Assembly: GCA_017547175.1 (NCBI GenBank)
Contig: JAFYQI010000008.1
Location: forward strand, 496,001 to 560,000
Reading direction: 5' to 3'
Source of the DNA: Alistipes sp.
GTDB lineage: Bacteria > Bacteroidota > Bacteroidia > Bacteroidales > Rikenellaceae
DNA length: 64,000 nt
Position 1 is the stretch's first letter. Every line of letters begins with the position of its first letter. Position numbers and translations under genes: made by a program. Under the pieces are notes generated by a model, which made no database searches, was not told the origin of the DNA, and saw only the letters and a list, made by a program, of their open reading frames with translations. Positions 54,504 through 63,747 of the stretch are shown in pieces.

Positions 54504-54541
54504 AGGGAGCATCTCGCAATGGGGTGCTCCCTGTTTTTTTT
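54504..54541 (+). terminator. Terminator after kdsC
   Basis: The stem AGGGAGCA/TGCTCCCT (54504-54511 with 54525-54532) is followed by eight T residues. Confidence 0.9.
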
Positions 54542-54594
54542 GATTTTTCGTTTTTTCTTGCTATCTTGTCGTACCATTACTAAAGCTTTCTAAC

Positions 54595-56061
54595 ATGAAT
54601 AACCGATTTTTCACCCGTCTTGTGGTTCTTGTCGGCCTTCTGCTTGGACTTTGGATGTGTTCCAAAGAGCCATGCGTATTGCCACAAACGCCCCAAGAGC
54701 CACTCTATTCGGTGGCCAAAGCGCGCGCCTATTACGATGGTGCAAGTTGCACAACCCGTACCATTGTGGAGCCGGGACCTTTAACGCCGGGGGATTATTT
54801 GCTCGATTGGGAGAGAGCCGAGGTGTCACTCGACTCTTTGTTGTCGAGCGTCGATGTCCCGATAGATATGCAGTACCGCTACTACCGCTACCTGCAACCC
54901 GAACCCGACAGCGTGGAGTTAGTCCCGATTTACAGCAAATTGGTGGTTGTCAAAGAGCATCCCACCTTGCTCGAAGGGTGCTACATTCGCTACGTCATGC
55001 CCGCGCGCTCGATGAGGAGCGCCTATCCCGATTACGACTACGATGCACTGCTCAACAGCCGTCCAAAAACCGACTTTACGGGCGTTTCACTCTATACCGA
55101 CCTCAACGGTTGGCCGATGTGCATGGCCTATTACTACGAGGGCGAACTGCTTTTTGATGCCTTTCTCTTTGACAAAGCCCACACCTTGGAGGAGAATGTC
55201 GAGCGGCTCTATAATCTAATTGGCGATCTGACCGTGGCAAGATGTTCGCAGGCGGAAACAAGAGGCACAGATACCAATCAAGACGATGAAACACCGAAAG
55301 ATGGAGGTGGGATCGAAGAGGTTGTAATCGTCGCGAAACGGCCGAGCAATGGAGATCCGTTTGAAGATGAGCAACCTTTTCCTGAATTGCCGGATCCTGT
55401 GTTGCCTGAGTTTGGCGGTGGAGGTGGTAGCGGGCCATCATCCGGGAACAACGGAAACAGTGACAGTGGTGATAACTCCAGCAAGCACAACGACAAAATT
55501 AAATTTGAGGACGAAGAAACTGAAGAGGTTGTTGAACCCCTGCTCGATTCGATCAGCCAAGACTGCATGGGACAGACCCTGCTTGCAGCATTGGATGGGG
55601 TGACGATTAAGACCGGAACTGGACGAAATGGATATAATAGCGCGACAAATACTATTGAATTGTCTCCACATAAAATGTATGGTTACAGAGATTATGTGTT
55701 GCTAGAGGAACTTATACATCGATACCAATATCAACAGGGATATACCACCCAATGTATCGAAAAGGAGGTTGAAGCTAAAGTCGGATGGGTGTTGTATCTT
55801 GAACGAAGCGGAAGGCATTTAACAAGAAGTCAAGCCAATGCACAACTTGGACATTCAACCAAAGGCGTTATAACATTAGCGGCATGTTATGCTGATTTCA
55901 ATATGGGATATGGCTATCCTGCATTTGACATATCGTACCAAGAAACAATAAATCATTTAAGACCTTTATATCCAGAAAATCAATACCCGTTTATTGGGAT
56001 TACCTCACTGCAAACTTTTGAAAATTTACAAAGTCTTTCTATAAATTGCCCCCCTTTATGA
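54595..56061 (+). CDS. Hypothetical modular lipoprotein with zincin-like C-terminal domain
   Basis: 488 residues. A lipoprotein signal ends near Cys22 (LGLWMCSKEP). An N-terminal domain (about 30-225) is GC-rich like the neighbours. A low-complexity linker (about 240-320) contains EEVVIVAKRPSNG and a Gly/Ser/Asn-rich tract. The C-terminal domain (about 335-488) is AT-richer and has LLEELIHRYQYQQG and KEVEAKVGW, which look like the HExxH helix and third-ligand helix of a metallopeptidase with the first histidine changed to glutamate. Its stop overlaps the next start (ATGA). Not a recognised family; activity is uncertain. Confidence 0.6.
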   Translation: MNNRFFTRLVVLVGLLLGLWMCSKEPCVLPQTPQEPLYSVAKARAYYDGASCTTRTIVEPGPLTPGDYLLDWERAEVSLDSLLSSVDVPIDMQYRYYRYLQPEPDSVELVPIYSKLVVVKEHPTLLEGCYIRYVMPARSMRSAYPDYDYDALLNSRPKTDFTGVSLYTDLNGWPMCMAYYYEGELLFDAFLFDKAHTLEENVERLYNLIGDLTVARCSQAETRGTDTNQDDETPKDGGGIEEVVIVAKRPSNGDPFEDEQPFPELPDPVLPEFGGGGGSGPSSGNNGNSDSGDNSSKHNDKIKFEDEETEEVVEPLLDSISQDCMGQTLLAALDGVTIKTGTGRNGYNSATNTIELSPHKMYGYRDYVLLEELIHRYQYQQGYTTQCIEKEVEAKVGWVLYLERSGRHLTRSQANAQLGHSTKGVITLAACYADFNMGYGYPAFDISYQETINHLRPLYPENQYPFIGITSLQTFENLQSLSINCPPL

Positions 56062-56663
56062 AACGATTATTTTTAATTCTCAGTTTTAGCTTTTTCTGTA
56101 TTCCTCTGTATGCTCAAACCATATACACGCATGGGGCTCGAATATCTGCTGATAGCATTACATACGATGTTTCAATATTTTATGATCTCTATTTCGAATT
56201 AATCAATATCGAGAATGAGCTCTATAATCAAGACCTGAAGGATCTGAACGGGCAACCCGTTTCACCCTTCGACTATATAGGGGGAGAAATGGACATGCTA
56301 TCCTTCAAAAAAGCATGCACCGAAACTTTTACCCCGGAAGAATTATACGATTTGAAAGACAAGAAGACCCGCATACAACTTTACCTTACCAAAAGCAATC
56401 AAGGTGAACTTTTGGAAGTGGTGTTTCAAGTCTTCCATTACCAAAATCCAACAGTACTGAATGTACCTCCCGAGAAGTTTGCGACCTTTGAGAAAAATCT
56501 CAAACAATACGTGCGATGGGCTACAATCACTGAAGATGAAAAGAATCTGCAATTTATGCACGAAACACTACGAGTGCCTTTTGATGCCTTAGCCCCAAAA
56601 ATGTTGATTGACAAGAATCCTGATGCCGAAATGCTTCCCGATTCGTTGCAAGTGTATGAGTAA
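56058..56663 (+). CDS. Hypothetical secreted protein, partner of the modular lipoprotein
   Basis: 201 residues from the ATG at 56058 with a signal peptide ending in LYAQ. The mature part is mixed helix and strand (DVSIFYDLYFELINIENELY, then TRIQLYLTKSNQGELLEVVF). No family was recognised with confidence. The start overlaps the previous stop by four bases, so the two proteins are made together. It is also AT-rich. It could be a binding, chaperone or protective partner, but nothing proves this. Confidence 0.6.
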   Translation: MKRLFLILSFSFFCIPLYAQTIYTHGARISADSITYDVSIFYDLYFELINIENELYNQDLKDLNGQPVSPFDYIGGEMDMLSFKKACTETFTPEELYDLKDKKTRIQLYLTKSNQGELLEVVFQVFHYQNPTVLNVPPEKFATFEKNLKQYVRWATITEDEKNLQFMHETLRVPFDALAPKMLIDKNPDAEMLPDSLQVYE

Positions 56664-56671
56664 ATCCAACA

Positions 56672-56710
56672 AAAAAACCCGCAACTTGTTTTGTTGCGGG
56701 TTTTTTGTTG
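56672..56710. terminator. Bidirectional terminator between the lipoprotein pair and fucP
   Basis: A 14-bp stem (56672-56685 with 56693-56706) has A residues on the left and T residues on the right. It sits between convergent units. Confidence 0.9.
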
Positions 56711-56723
56711 GGTCAGTTTACCG

Positions 56724-58028
56724 CTACTCTTTCGCGGTGCTCCAGCCGTAGAACATTACAACAAGGAAGCAGATGAGCGGCAGGATAAACGAGAGGTTCA
56801 CGGCGGGCCAGCCCATCAGCGTACCCTGGTCGATGATCATCGCCTGTACGGGGGGCAGTACCGAGCCACCCAGGATGGCCATAATCAGACCCGCAGCACC
56901 GAACTTGGCATCCTCGCCCATACCTTCCAGGGCGATACCATAGATCGTGGGGAACATGAGCGACATGCAGGCTGAAACAGCTACCAAGCAGTACAGACCC
57001 ACACGACCGTCGATGGCAATTACACCGGCCGTAGCAATCGTGGCGGCAACAGCCAGGAAGAACAACAGACGGCCCGGGTTGATATACTTCAACAGGTAGG
57101 TGCAGATAAAGCGCGACGAGCAGAAGATCACCATGGCGATGATGTTATACTGTTGCGAGAGTACCTCGGCAGCCTGCTCGGCCATACCCTCACCCACAAA
57201 GACGCGCGTACCATATTGGATGATGAAGGTCCAGCACATGATCTGCGCACCCACATAGGCGAACTGGGCAATCACACCGTTGCGATAGCGCTTCTGCGAG
57301 AAGATACGTTTCAGCGTGGGCAGCAGACCGTCCTGCTTCGACGACTCCTGCACCTTGGGCATGCGGGCCAGCCAAATCACCAGGAACATGGCCGTAATGA
57401 CAGCACCGATGATCAGGTAGGGGGTGATGAGCACCTGCAAATCGGCCTGCTTCATCACCTCGAACTCCGCATCCGAAAGGGTGGCACGACCTGCCGTGTC
57501 GAGCGGGTTGAGCTTCGCCTGGATGAAGTTCATCGCCACATACATACCCAGCAGCGAACCCATCGGGTTGAAGGCCTGCGCCAGGTTTAGACGGCGTGTA
57601 GCCGTAGCCTCCGAACCCATCGAGAGGATGTAGGGGTTGGCACTCGTCTCGAGGAACGAAAGACCGCATGTGAGGATAAAGTAGGCCAAAAGGAAGGGGT
57701 AGTAGCTACCGGTCATCTTCGCCGGGAAAAAGAGGAAGGCACCCACAGCATAGAGACCCAGGCCCATCAGAATACCCGCCTTGTAGGAGTAGCGGCGGAT
57801 AAACATAGCTGCCGGGAAGGCCATGGCAAAGTAACCGCCATAGAAGGCCACCTGCACCAGTGCACCATCCGTGACACTCATGCGGAAAATCTTCGAGAAG
57901 GCCTTCACCATCGGGTTCGTGATGTCGTTGGCAAAGCCCCACAATGCGAAACACGAGGTGATCAAAATAAACGGAATGAGGTAGTTCACCCCGTTGTGTT
58001 TGAGAATGGATTCTTTGATTTTGTTCAT
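56724..58028 (-). CDS. fucP: FucP-like sugar MFS transporter
   Basis: 434 residues with 12 membrane helices. FITSCFALWGFANDITNPMV-like N-terminal helix, FLETSANPYIL and FNPMGSLLGMYVA are typical of the L-fucose:H+ symporter group; this group also takes other sugars in Bacteroidetes. It is the last gene of the minus-strand unit that begins at 61990. No fucose catabolic genes are nearby, so fucose itself may not be the substrate. Confidence 0.88.
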   Translation of the reverse strand: MNKIKESILKHNGVNYLIPFILITSCFALWGFANDITNPMVKAFSKIFRMSVTDGALVQVAFYGGYFAMAFPAAMFIRRYSYKAGILMGLGLYAVGAFLFFPAKMTGSYYPFLLAYFILTCGLSFLETSANPYILSMGSEATATRRLNLAQAFNPMGSLLGMYVAMNFIQAKLNPLDTAGRATLSDAEFEVMKQADLQVLITPYLIIGAVITAMFLVIWLARMPKVQESSKQDGLLPTLKRIFSQKRYRNGVIAQFAYVGAQIMCWTFIIQYGTRVFVGEGMAEQAAEVLSQQYNIIAMVIFCSSRFICTYLLKYINPGRLLFFLAVAATIATAGVIAIDGRVGLYCLVAVSACMSLMFPTIYGIALEGMGEDAKFGAAGLIMAILGGSVLPPVQAMIIDQGTLMGWPAVNLSFILPLICFLVVMFYGWSTAKE

Positions 58029-58046
58029 AGATTAGTTATTTTATTG

Positions 58047-58538
58047 CTATTCGTTTTCGCTAATGAGGTCGGCTACCGTCGCCTCGGTATAGGCCACCAG
58101 ATCGTGGGGTGAAAGTTTTAGCTGCAAACCACGCACACCGGCCGAGATGTAGATGTAGTCAAATGCTTCACACGAGTGGTGGATAAAGGTCGGAAAGCGT
58201 TTTTTCATGCCGATCGGTGTACAACCACCCCGAATGTAACCCGTCGTGGGCAGGAGCTCCTTCATCGGAATCATCTGCGCACTTTTGTTACCCGACAGGC
58301 GTGCCGCCTTCTTCAAGTCAACCTCCTGATCGCCCGGAATGACGCAGACGAAGTGGCCGTTGCGGTCGCCCTTGAGAACCAAAGTCTTAAAGACCTGCTC
58401 GATCGGCTCGCCCAACTCCGCAGCCACATGGGTAGCCGCCAGGTCGTTTTCATCGACCGTGTAGGGAATCAGGTCGTAGCTGACTCCCGCCCGATCCAAT
58501 AGGCGGGCAGCATTGGTCTTCTCGAGCTTCTTAGCCAT
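58047..58538 (-). CDS. ybaK: Cys-tRNA(Pro)/Cys-tRNA(Cys) deacylase YbaK
   Basis: 163 residues from the ATG at 58538 (MAKKLEKTNAARLLDRAG). It hydrolyses Cys mischarged on tRNA-Pro. The YbaK fold signatures HVAAELGEPIEQVFKTLVLKGD with the conserved lysine, and YIRGGCTPIGMKKRFP, are present. Its start overlaps the stop of the upstream MFS gene by one base, so it is inside the transporter/methyltransferase unit, an unexpected place for a quality-control enzyme. Confidence 0.93.
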   Translation of the reverse strand: MAKKLEKTNAARLLDRAGVSYDLIPYTVDENDLAATHVAAELGEPIEQVFKTLVLKGDRNGHFVCVIPGDQEVDLKKAARLSGNKSAQMIPMKELLPTTGYIRGGCTPIGMKKRFPTFIHHSCEAFDYIYISAGVRGLQLKLSPHDLVAYTEATVADLISENE

Positions 58539-59809
58539 TAGGCGAGGGTCTTTTTGGGCAGGAACAGATGCAGGCAGCACCAAGCCACGAGGTAGGCCAA
58601 ACCGGCCATCATGAAGACGACGAAGTAGCTACCCGTCAGCTCCAACACGTTGCCCACCGCCGAGGCTGCCAGCACACCACCGATCGAGCCGGTAAAGCCC
58701 GCCAGCGAGGTCACAGTAGCCACGCGATTCTTGGGATAGTAGTCCGAAACGAGCGTGTAGATGTTCGAAGCCCAACCTTGGTGTGCAAAGCAAGCTACCG
58801 AAATGATGGCGATCGAGCCCCAAAGGGTATTGACCTCGGGAATCAGGATCACGGGAACGACCAGCAGGGCGCAGGTCAGCAGCGCTGCCTTACGCGAGAA
58901 GGCCACCGTGCGACCCACACGGATCAGCTTTGATGAGAGGTAGCCACCGAAGATGCCGCCAAAAGATGAGAAGGTGTAAATCACAATCAGCGGCAGCACC
59001 ATCTGCTGGATATTCACGCCGTAGGTCTTCTCCATGAAATCGGGCGTCCAGAAGAGGAAGAACCACCACACCCAGTCGCAGACAAAGCGCGAAAGGGTGA
59101 TACCGATCGTGGCGCGCTCGGTGAGCAGTTTGCGCCAGTTTACCTTATCCTCCACCTGCGGGGCATCCTGCTCCGTATCGTCCTGCTCGATGTAAGCCAG
59201 CTCCGTAGCTGAAACATGTTTCGACTCGCGCGGTAAGCGATAGACCAAGAGCCAGGCAACCATCCATACGAAACCCAACGAACCGGTTACGATGAAGGCG
59301 ATCTGCCAACCATAGGTCACCGTGAGGAAGGTAACGATAATTGGAGCAATGACAGCACCGATGTTACTGCCCGAGTTGAAGATACCCGTAGCCAATGCGC
59401 GCTCCTTCTTGGGGAACCACTCGGCCGTAGCCTTGATGGCGGCGGGAAAGTTGGCACTCTCGCCCAGACCGAGGAAGAAACGGGCCAAACCAAAGCCCAC
59501 AGCACCACGTGCTGCGGCGTGCAGACAGCCCGCAATCGACCATACGGCAATGGCAAAGGCGTACGAAAGGCGCGTACCAAAGCGGTCGATCAGACGACCC
59601 ACAAACAACAGACCGATGGCATAGGCTGCCTGGAAGGCCGATACGATGTAACCATAGGCCGCCTCCGAGAGGTTGATCTCGTCGGCAATGACCGGCTTGA
59701 GCATGCTCAACACCTGACGGTCGATGTAGTTGATCGTCGTGGCAAAGAACAACAGAGCCACTACCGACCAACGGTAGTTACCCACTTTCTGCGAATTATT
59801 TAGCGACAT
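58538..59809 (-). CDS. MFS transporter, anion:cation symporter (hexuronate-type)
   Basis: 423 residues, 12 helices. NYIDRQVLSMLKPVIADEI in the first helix-loop, FLGLGESANFPAAIKATAEWFPKKERA and FNSGSNIGAVIAPII match the ExuT/GudP group of organic-acid importers. The substrate is probably an acidic sugar or similar carboxylate. It overlaps the upstream methyltransferase gene by 10 bases and ybaK by one. Confidence 0.88.
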   Translation of the reverse strand: MSLNNSQKVGNYRWSVVALLFFATTINYIDRQVLSMLKPVIADEINLSEAAYGYIVSAFQAAYAIGLLFVGRLIDRFGTRLSYAFAIAVWSIAGCLHAAARGAVGFGLARFFLGLGESANFPAAIKATAEWFPKKERALATGIFNSGSNIGAVIAPIIVTFLTVTYGWQIAFIVTGSLGFVWMVAWLLVYRLPRESKHVSATELAYIEQDDTEQDAPQVEDKVNWRKLLTERATIGITLSRFVCDWVWWFFLFWTPDFMEKTYGVNIQQMVLPLIVIYTFSSFGGIFGGYLSSKLIRVGRTVAFSRKAALLTCALLVVPVILIPEVNTLWGSIAIISVACFAHQGWASNIYTLVSDYYPKNRVATVTSLAGFTGSIGGVLAASAVGNVLELTGSYFVVFMMAGLAYLVAWCCLHLFLPKKTLA

Positions 59810-60933
59810 ATTTCGTGAATTTTACGGTAGATTTCGGCCTGCTCCTCGGGGGTCTCGGAGTAGGTTACAACGATGAGTTTCATGCCCGGCTTCCAGAGCG
59901 AGCGCACCTTCTCCTCGACCAGCTCCACGTCGCCCACGATGCGGGCGTTGAGCACGGCTCCCGAGCTGGCAAAGGCATCGGCGAAGCCCTCCGTGGGGTT
60001 GGCACCCGGATCGGTAGCGAGCGAGAAGGCGCCATCGGCCATCTTTAACCCTCCGATGCGGGCAATCTGCTCCTTCTTCTGCGACCAGTTGCCGCACGAG
60101 TGGAAGACCGTACCGCCAAACTGATCACCTACGCGTTGCATGGCCGGTACGCAAAGCGGGAAGTAGAGGTCGTCCGAGAGCATTGTCACCGAGTCGTCGC
60201 TCATTCCCAGACCGTCGAACATGCGGCTTGAGGCGAAACCATGACCCGGCTTGACGAGGGCATTGCCAATCAGGCGACGCTGTGCCTCTGTGAAGTCAAT
60301 CAGCAGATCAGCCGTGCGCTCCATGGCGGTCGTAATCGACTCGGGATCGAGCATCAGATCCAGGTAGAAGGAGTTCGAGTCGATGATGTTGCTCAACGTA
60401 TTGAGGGGCGACTGCACGTCGCAGTACGACATCGGAATTTCGCCCTTCGTCTTATCCAAGAAGTACTCGATCATCTCGAGCGTGTGGTGACCAATCGCCG
60501 TCTCGGCTACGGGACGGTAAGGGGCAGCAACCAGATCGGCCGTCGTGAGGAACTTGCCATCTACGGCCGGAGCCTGACCTGCCTCCCAGCGGTAATCAAA
60601 GCCATAGGCCGCAGCTACCGTACCGAGACCGTACCACGGCTCGAGGAAGTTGGGCACATCAGCCTCGAAGCGCATCGACTGCTCCAAAGCACCCAGCTGC
60701 CAGGCGAGCGACGAACGCATATCGCGGCAATCCTCGGCGAAGACCTCCTTGACGCGCATACGACGATAGACCAGAACGCCCTGGTCAGCCTCCCAGAAGG
60801 CCTTGCAACGGGCGTCCAACTCGGCGGCATAGGCTGCATAGCGGGCACGATCGAACTGCTCGGGGGCAATCGGCTCGACATGCGTGGCCTGCGAATCGGC
60901 CAACGCAGTGTTAAAGGTATCTTTCTTAGCCAT
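59800..60933 (-). CDS. UROD/MtaA-superfamily methyltransferase A
   Basis: 377 residues. It has the uroporphyrinogen decarboxylase fold but carries FHSCGNW, the HxCG zinc-thiolate motif of corrinoid- or cobalamin-dependent methyltransferases rather than a decarboxylase site. KTKGEIPMSYCDVQSPLN and the FSLATDPGANPTEGF segment surround the pocket. This group often moves methyl groups in the breakdown of methylated compounds. No corrinoid protein is encoded in the window. It lies one base after the companion gene and overlaps the MFS gene. Confidence 0.8.
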   Translation of the reverse strand: MAKKDTFNTALADSQATHVEPIAPEQFDRARYAAYAAELDARCKAFWEADQGVLVYRRMRVKEVFAEDCRDMRSSLAWQLGALEQSMRFEADVPNFLEPWYGLGTVAAAYGFDYRWEAGQAPAVDGKFLTTADLVAAPYRPVAETAIGHHTLEMIEYFLDKTKGEIPMSYCDVQSPLNTLSNIIDSNSFYLDLMLDPESITTAMERTADLLIDFTEAQRRLIGNALVKPGHGFASSRMFDGLGMSDDSVTMLSDDLYFPLCVPAMQRVGDQFGGTVFHSCGNWSQKKEQIARIGGLKMADGAFSLATDPGANPTEGFADAFASSGAVLNARIVGDVELVEEKVRSLWKPGMKLIVVTYSETPEEQAEIYRKIHEICR

Positions 60934-60934
60934 A

Positions 60935-61990
60935 TTACTCGGTTTTCAGCTCCTCGGCAATACGATAGATCTCTTTCACGCGCTCGTCGGTGATCGTATC
61001 GTCCATATTCACGCAGCAGATACCTGTCTTGTAGAGGTCGCCCGAAGCCTTGACGCGCGTCGAGATAATCTCGCGCAGCTCTTCCGACGAGTAGCCACCG
61101 ATCTCCACCGGGTTCAGACGCAACGAGAAGAAGGTATCGGGGAGCATTTGACGCAGTGCAGCCACATCACCACCCCAGCCCAAGTCGAGGAACGATAGGT
61201 GCTTGATCTTGGCAAACTGCTCGGCGTGACGGTGCGGATCCTTACCGCAATAGTGGATGCCGTAGGGTTGGTATTTCTCGCTCCAGGCGATGTCGATCGG
61301 TAGGAGTTGATCCTCGTAGTCAAACTCCGAAATCATCGTGTGAGAACACTCCGAGTGGAGGTAGAGCGGTTCATCCAACAAGCGGGCGATGCGGTTAACC
61401 GAGATCGATGTAGTGCCCGTTTCGCTGCGGATGTAGTTAAAGAAACGCTCTACGACGCGACCGATTTGGGCAAAGTAGGCTTTAGTAGCCTCCGGATCGA
61501 GCATCATATCCATCAAAATGGACTCACCCTTCACATCGAGGGCCAGGTTCAGCACGCCTCCCCAGTTGATGTCACCCGTCACGTAGCCATACTTGGCTTT
61601 AAGCTCCTCGATCAGGCGCTGCAGGCGCTTGAAGGCTGGCGAGCGGAAAGGGGCCTCTTCGTCGATTGTAAGCTCTTCGCGATGAGCGCACAAAACCTGC
61701 GGAGCGGTATTTGCTCCATACTCGATTTCGCAACCAAGCATCTCGGAGAGCAGGTAACCGGCAGCCAAATGAACGGCACCGATCTCGGGACGCTCCTCGG
61801 CATGATGCAAGCCCAGACCACAATCGGCAAAGCGCTCGTGGAGGGTCTTTTCCATCAATTGCTCATCGCTTACGCGACGGCGCGGATCGTAAAAGAAGTC
61901 TTGATCGAAGACAATACCGACGTGCTTATTCCACCACGAAGGGTGAAAAACCACATCAACGGGAAGCTGGGTAGAGCAGAGTTTTTTCAT
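60935..61990 (-). CDS. UROD/MtaA-superfamily methyltransferase B
   Basis: 351 residues, first gene of the unit. The fold resembles the companion, with GIHYCGKDPHRH as the HxCG zinc motif and GICCVNMDDTI near the C-terminus as a possible further cysteine ligand. The N-terminus (DVVFHPSWWNKHVGIVF) is unlike true uroporphyrinogen decarboxylases, which begin with a short conserved helix. It is distinct in sequence from the companion, so the pair may form a heteromer or act on different steps. Confidence 0.8.
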   Translation of the reverse strand: MKKLCSTQLPVDVVFHPSWWNKHVGIVFDQDFFYDPRRRVSDEQLMEKTLHERFADCGLGLHHAEERPEIGAVHLAAGYLLSEMLGCEIEYGANTAPQVLCAHREELTIDEEAPFRSPAFKRLQRLIEELKAKYGYVTGDINWGGVLNLALDVKGESILMDMMLDPEATKAYFAQIGRVVERFFNYIRSETGTTSISVNRIARLLDEPLYLHSECSHTMISEFDYEDQLLPIDIAWSEKYQPYGIHYCGKDPHRHAEQFAKIKHLSFLDLGWGGDVAALRQMLPDTFFSLRLNPVEIGGYSSEELREIISTRVKASGDLYKTGICCVNMDDTITDERVKEIYRIAEELKTE

Positions 61991-62007
61991 GATTATCTTA
62001 ATTTATG

Positions 62008-62022
62008 GGGACACTTGTTCCC
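62008..62022. promoter_or_regulatory. Possible operator dyad upstream of the methyltransferase unit
   Basis: GGGACACTTGTTCCC is an imperfect palindrome 18 bases before the start at 61990. A weak minus-strand -7-like TACATTAG lies at 62032-62039. Confidence 0.3.
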
Positions 62023-62133
62023 AAATTGGTGCTAATGTACAAAAAAATCGAGAATGTACCATGGCTTTTTGCGGGAAAGCATCGTGCGCGCGCTTTTTTT
62101 CCGCGAAAGCGTGGTTATTTCTTTTTCTTTGAC

Positions 62134-62141
62134 TACATTTG
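62134..62141 (+). promoter_or_regulatory. -7 box of lnt, near-leaderless
   Basis: TACATTTG ends five bases before the ATG at 62147, the same close spacing as at the gene at 50703. Confidence 0.5.
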
Positions 62142-62146
62142 TGGCT

Positions 62147-63727
62147 ATGAAGCGCAATATGATCCTGATATTTTTGTCCGTTATCCTGCTCTCGGTGGGA
62201 TGGCTCGGTGTGTCGGGTTTGACGCTTTTGGGTGCCTTCGTGCCGCTACTGATCTTGAGCGAGCGGGCCGAAGATTCACGACGCGGTTGGTGGCGGATGT
62301 TTTTCCAGGCTACCCTCTGCTTTGTGTTGTGGAATGCGGCCACCATTTGGTGGATTTGGAACGCCACCCCCGTAGGTCCGATTGCCGCTACCCTCTTCTC
62401 GACCTTCTACAATTTGCTGGCCTTCATGCTCTACCACACGGTCTCGAAAAAGGGACCGAAGGCCCTTGCTTACACAACCCTTGTGGCGGCCTGGATCGCT
62501 ACTGAATATTGGTACACGATCAGCGAGTTTTCGTGGCCTTGGTTGGTGTTGGGTAATGGCTTCTCGCACGACGTGTGGGCCGTGCAGTGGTATGAGTGGA
62601 CAGGCGTATTTGGTGGATCGTTGTGGGTGTTGGTGGTCAATCTGCTCCTCTTCGAGGCCATTCGACAGCGCACCTTGCGCAAGTGGATCTCGGTGGCAGT
62701 CGGTATTGCCCTTCCGATGCTCGTCTCGCTGACGATGTGGTTGAGCTACGAAACACCGGGCGACAAGCAGGTCAAGGTCAGCATCATCCAACCCAACATC
62801 GACTGCTATGAGAAGTTCGCCAATACGGACGAGTACCAGATTCGCAATATCTTTGATTTGATGCGCGAAGTACCCGCCGATGCCGACTTTATCCTCCTGC
62901 CCGAGACAGCCATGCCGGGTTACTATTGGGAGCCGACGCTTGCGGATCGTCTCAACGACGAGGAGTCGGAGCTATGGCAGGAGTTGCGCAACGAGCTGCG
63001 CCAAGAATATCCCCAAGCAATGATCGTCACGGGTGCCAACACCCGCCGCTATTATGCCCCCGGTCTGGAGAGCCCGACAGCACGTTCGTTCGGTTATGGC
63101 CAGGGAGGCTATGATAATTTCAATACAGCGGTTGGTCTGGATACCACCGCACGCATCCAGCTTCACCATAAAGGCAAGCTCGTGATCGGTGTGGAAAATA
63201 CGCCGACCTGGGTCTTTGATCTGATGGAGTTTCTTGTGATTGACCTGGGTGGTGTCGTGGGTCAGATAGGCAAGGGCAAACACGGCTCGGCCTTCGACCA
63301 TCAGGGCGTAAAGATCGGTCCTGCGATTTGCTACGAAGGGGTCTATGGCGAGTTCTTCGGCGACCATGTACGCCGTGGTGCGGAGTTGGTGGCCATCCTT
63401 TCGAACGACGGTTGGTGGGGCAACACCCCCGGCCATAAGCACCTCTTCACCTTCTCGCGATTGCGTGCCATTGAGCATCGTCGTGCGATTGCTCGCTCGG
63501 CCAATACAGGTCGCTCGGGCTTCATCTCGCCCCGCGGTGATGTGAGCTCGACCCTCAATTGGGAGGAGCGTGGCGTGCTGACCGAAGAGGTGGTTCTGAA
63601 TCGTGAGCAGACCTTCTACACGCGGTATGGCGACTACCTGGGACGCATAGCCCAATATGTGCTGCTGCTCTCGGTCCTCTACTACATCGCTTATCGCGTC
63701 AAGCGCCGCAACTACCTCATTGACTAA
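62147..63727 (+). CDS. lnt: Apolipoprotein N-acyltransferase
   Basis: 526 residues from the ATG at 62147, which begins the first membrane helix; earlier in-frame codons overlap the promoter. Lnt adds the third acyl chain to lipoproteins in the inner membrane. Six or so helices precede a nitrilase-type domain with LLPETAMPGYYW (catalytic Glu) and GPAICYEGVYG (catalytic Cys). The SNDGWWGNTPGHKHL block is conserved. folC follows 20 bases later. Confidence 0.93.
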   Translation: MKRNMILIFLSVILLSVGWLGVSGLTLLGAFVPLLILSERAEDSRRGWWRMFFQATLCFVLWNAATIWWIWNATPVGPIAATLFSTFYNLLAFMLYHTVSKKGPKALAYTTLVAAWIATEYWYTISEFSWPWLVLGNGFSHDVWAVQWYEWTGVFGGSLWVLVVNLLLFEAIRQRTLRKWISVAVGIALPMLVSLTMWLSYETPGDKQVKVSIIQPNIDCYEKFANTDEYQIRNIFDLMREVPADADFILLPETAMPGYYWEPTLADRLNDEESELWQELRNELRQEYPQAMIVTGANTRRYYAPGLESPTARSFGYGQGGYDNFNTAVGLDTTARIQLHHKGKLVIGVENTPTWVFDLMEFLVIDLGGVVGQIGKGKHGSAFDHQGVKIGPAICYEGVYGEFFGDHVRRGAELVAILSNDGWWGNTPGHKHLFTFSRLRAIEHRRAIARSANTGRSGFISPRGDVSSTLNWEERGVLTEEVVLNREQTFYTRYGDYLGRIAQYVLLLSVLYYIAYRVKRRNYLID

Positions 63728-63747
63728 TCCCGTACTAATTATATATT

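Noticed and set aside
59800..61990. Calling the two UROD-fold genes haem-pathway hemE
   Set aside because: Both carry HxCG zinc-site motifs and lack the hemE N-terminus, and they sit with transporters rather than haem genes.
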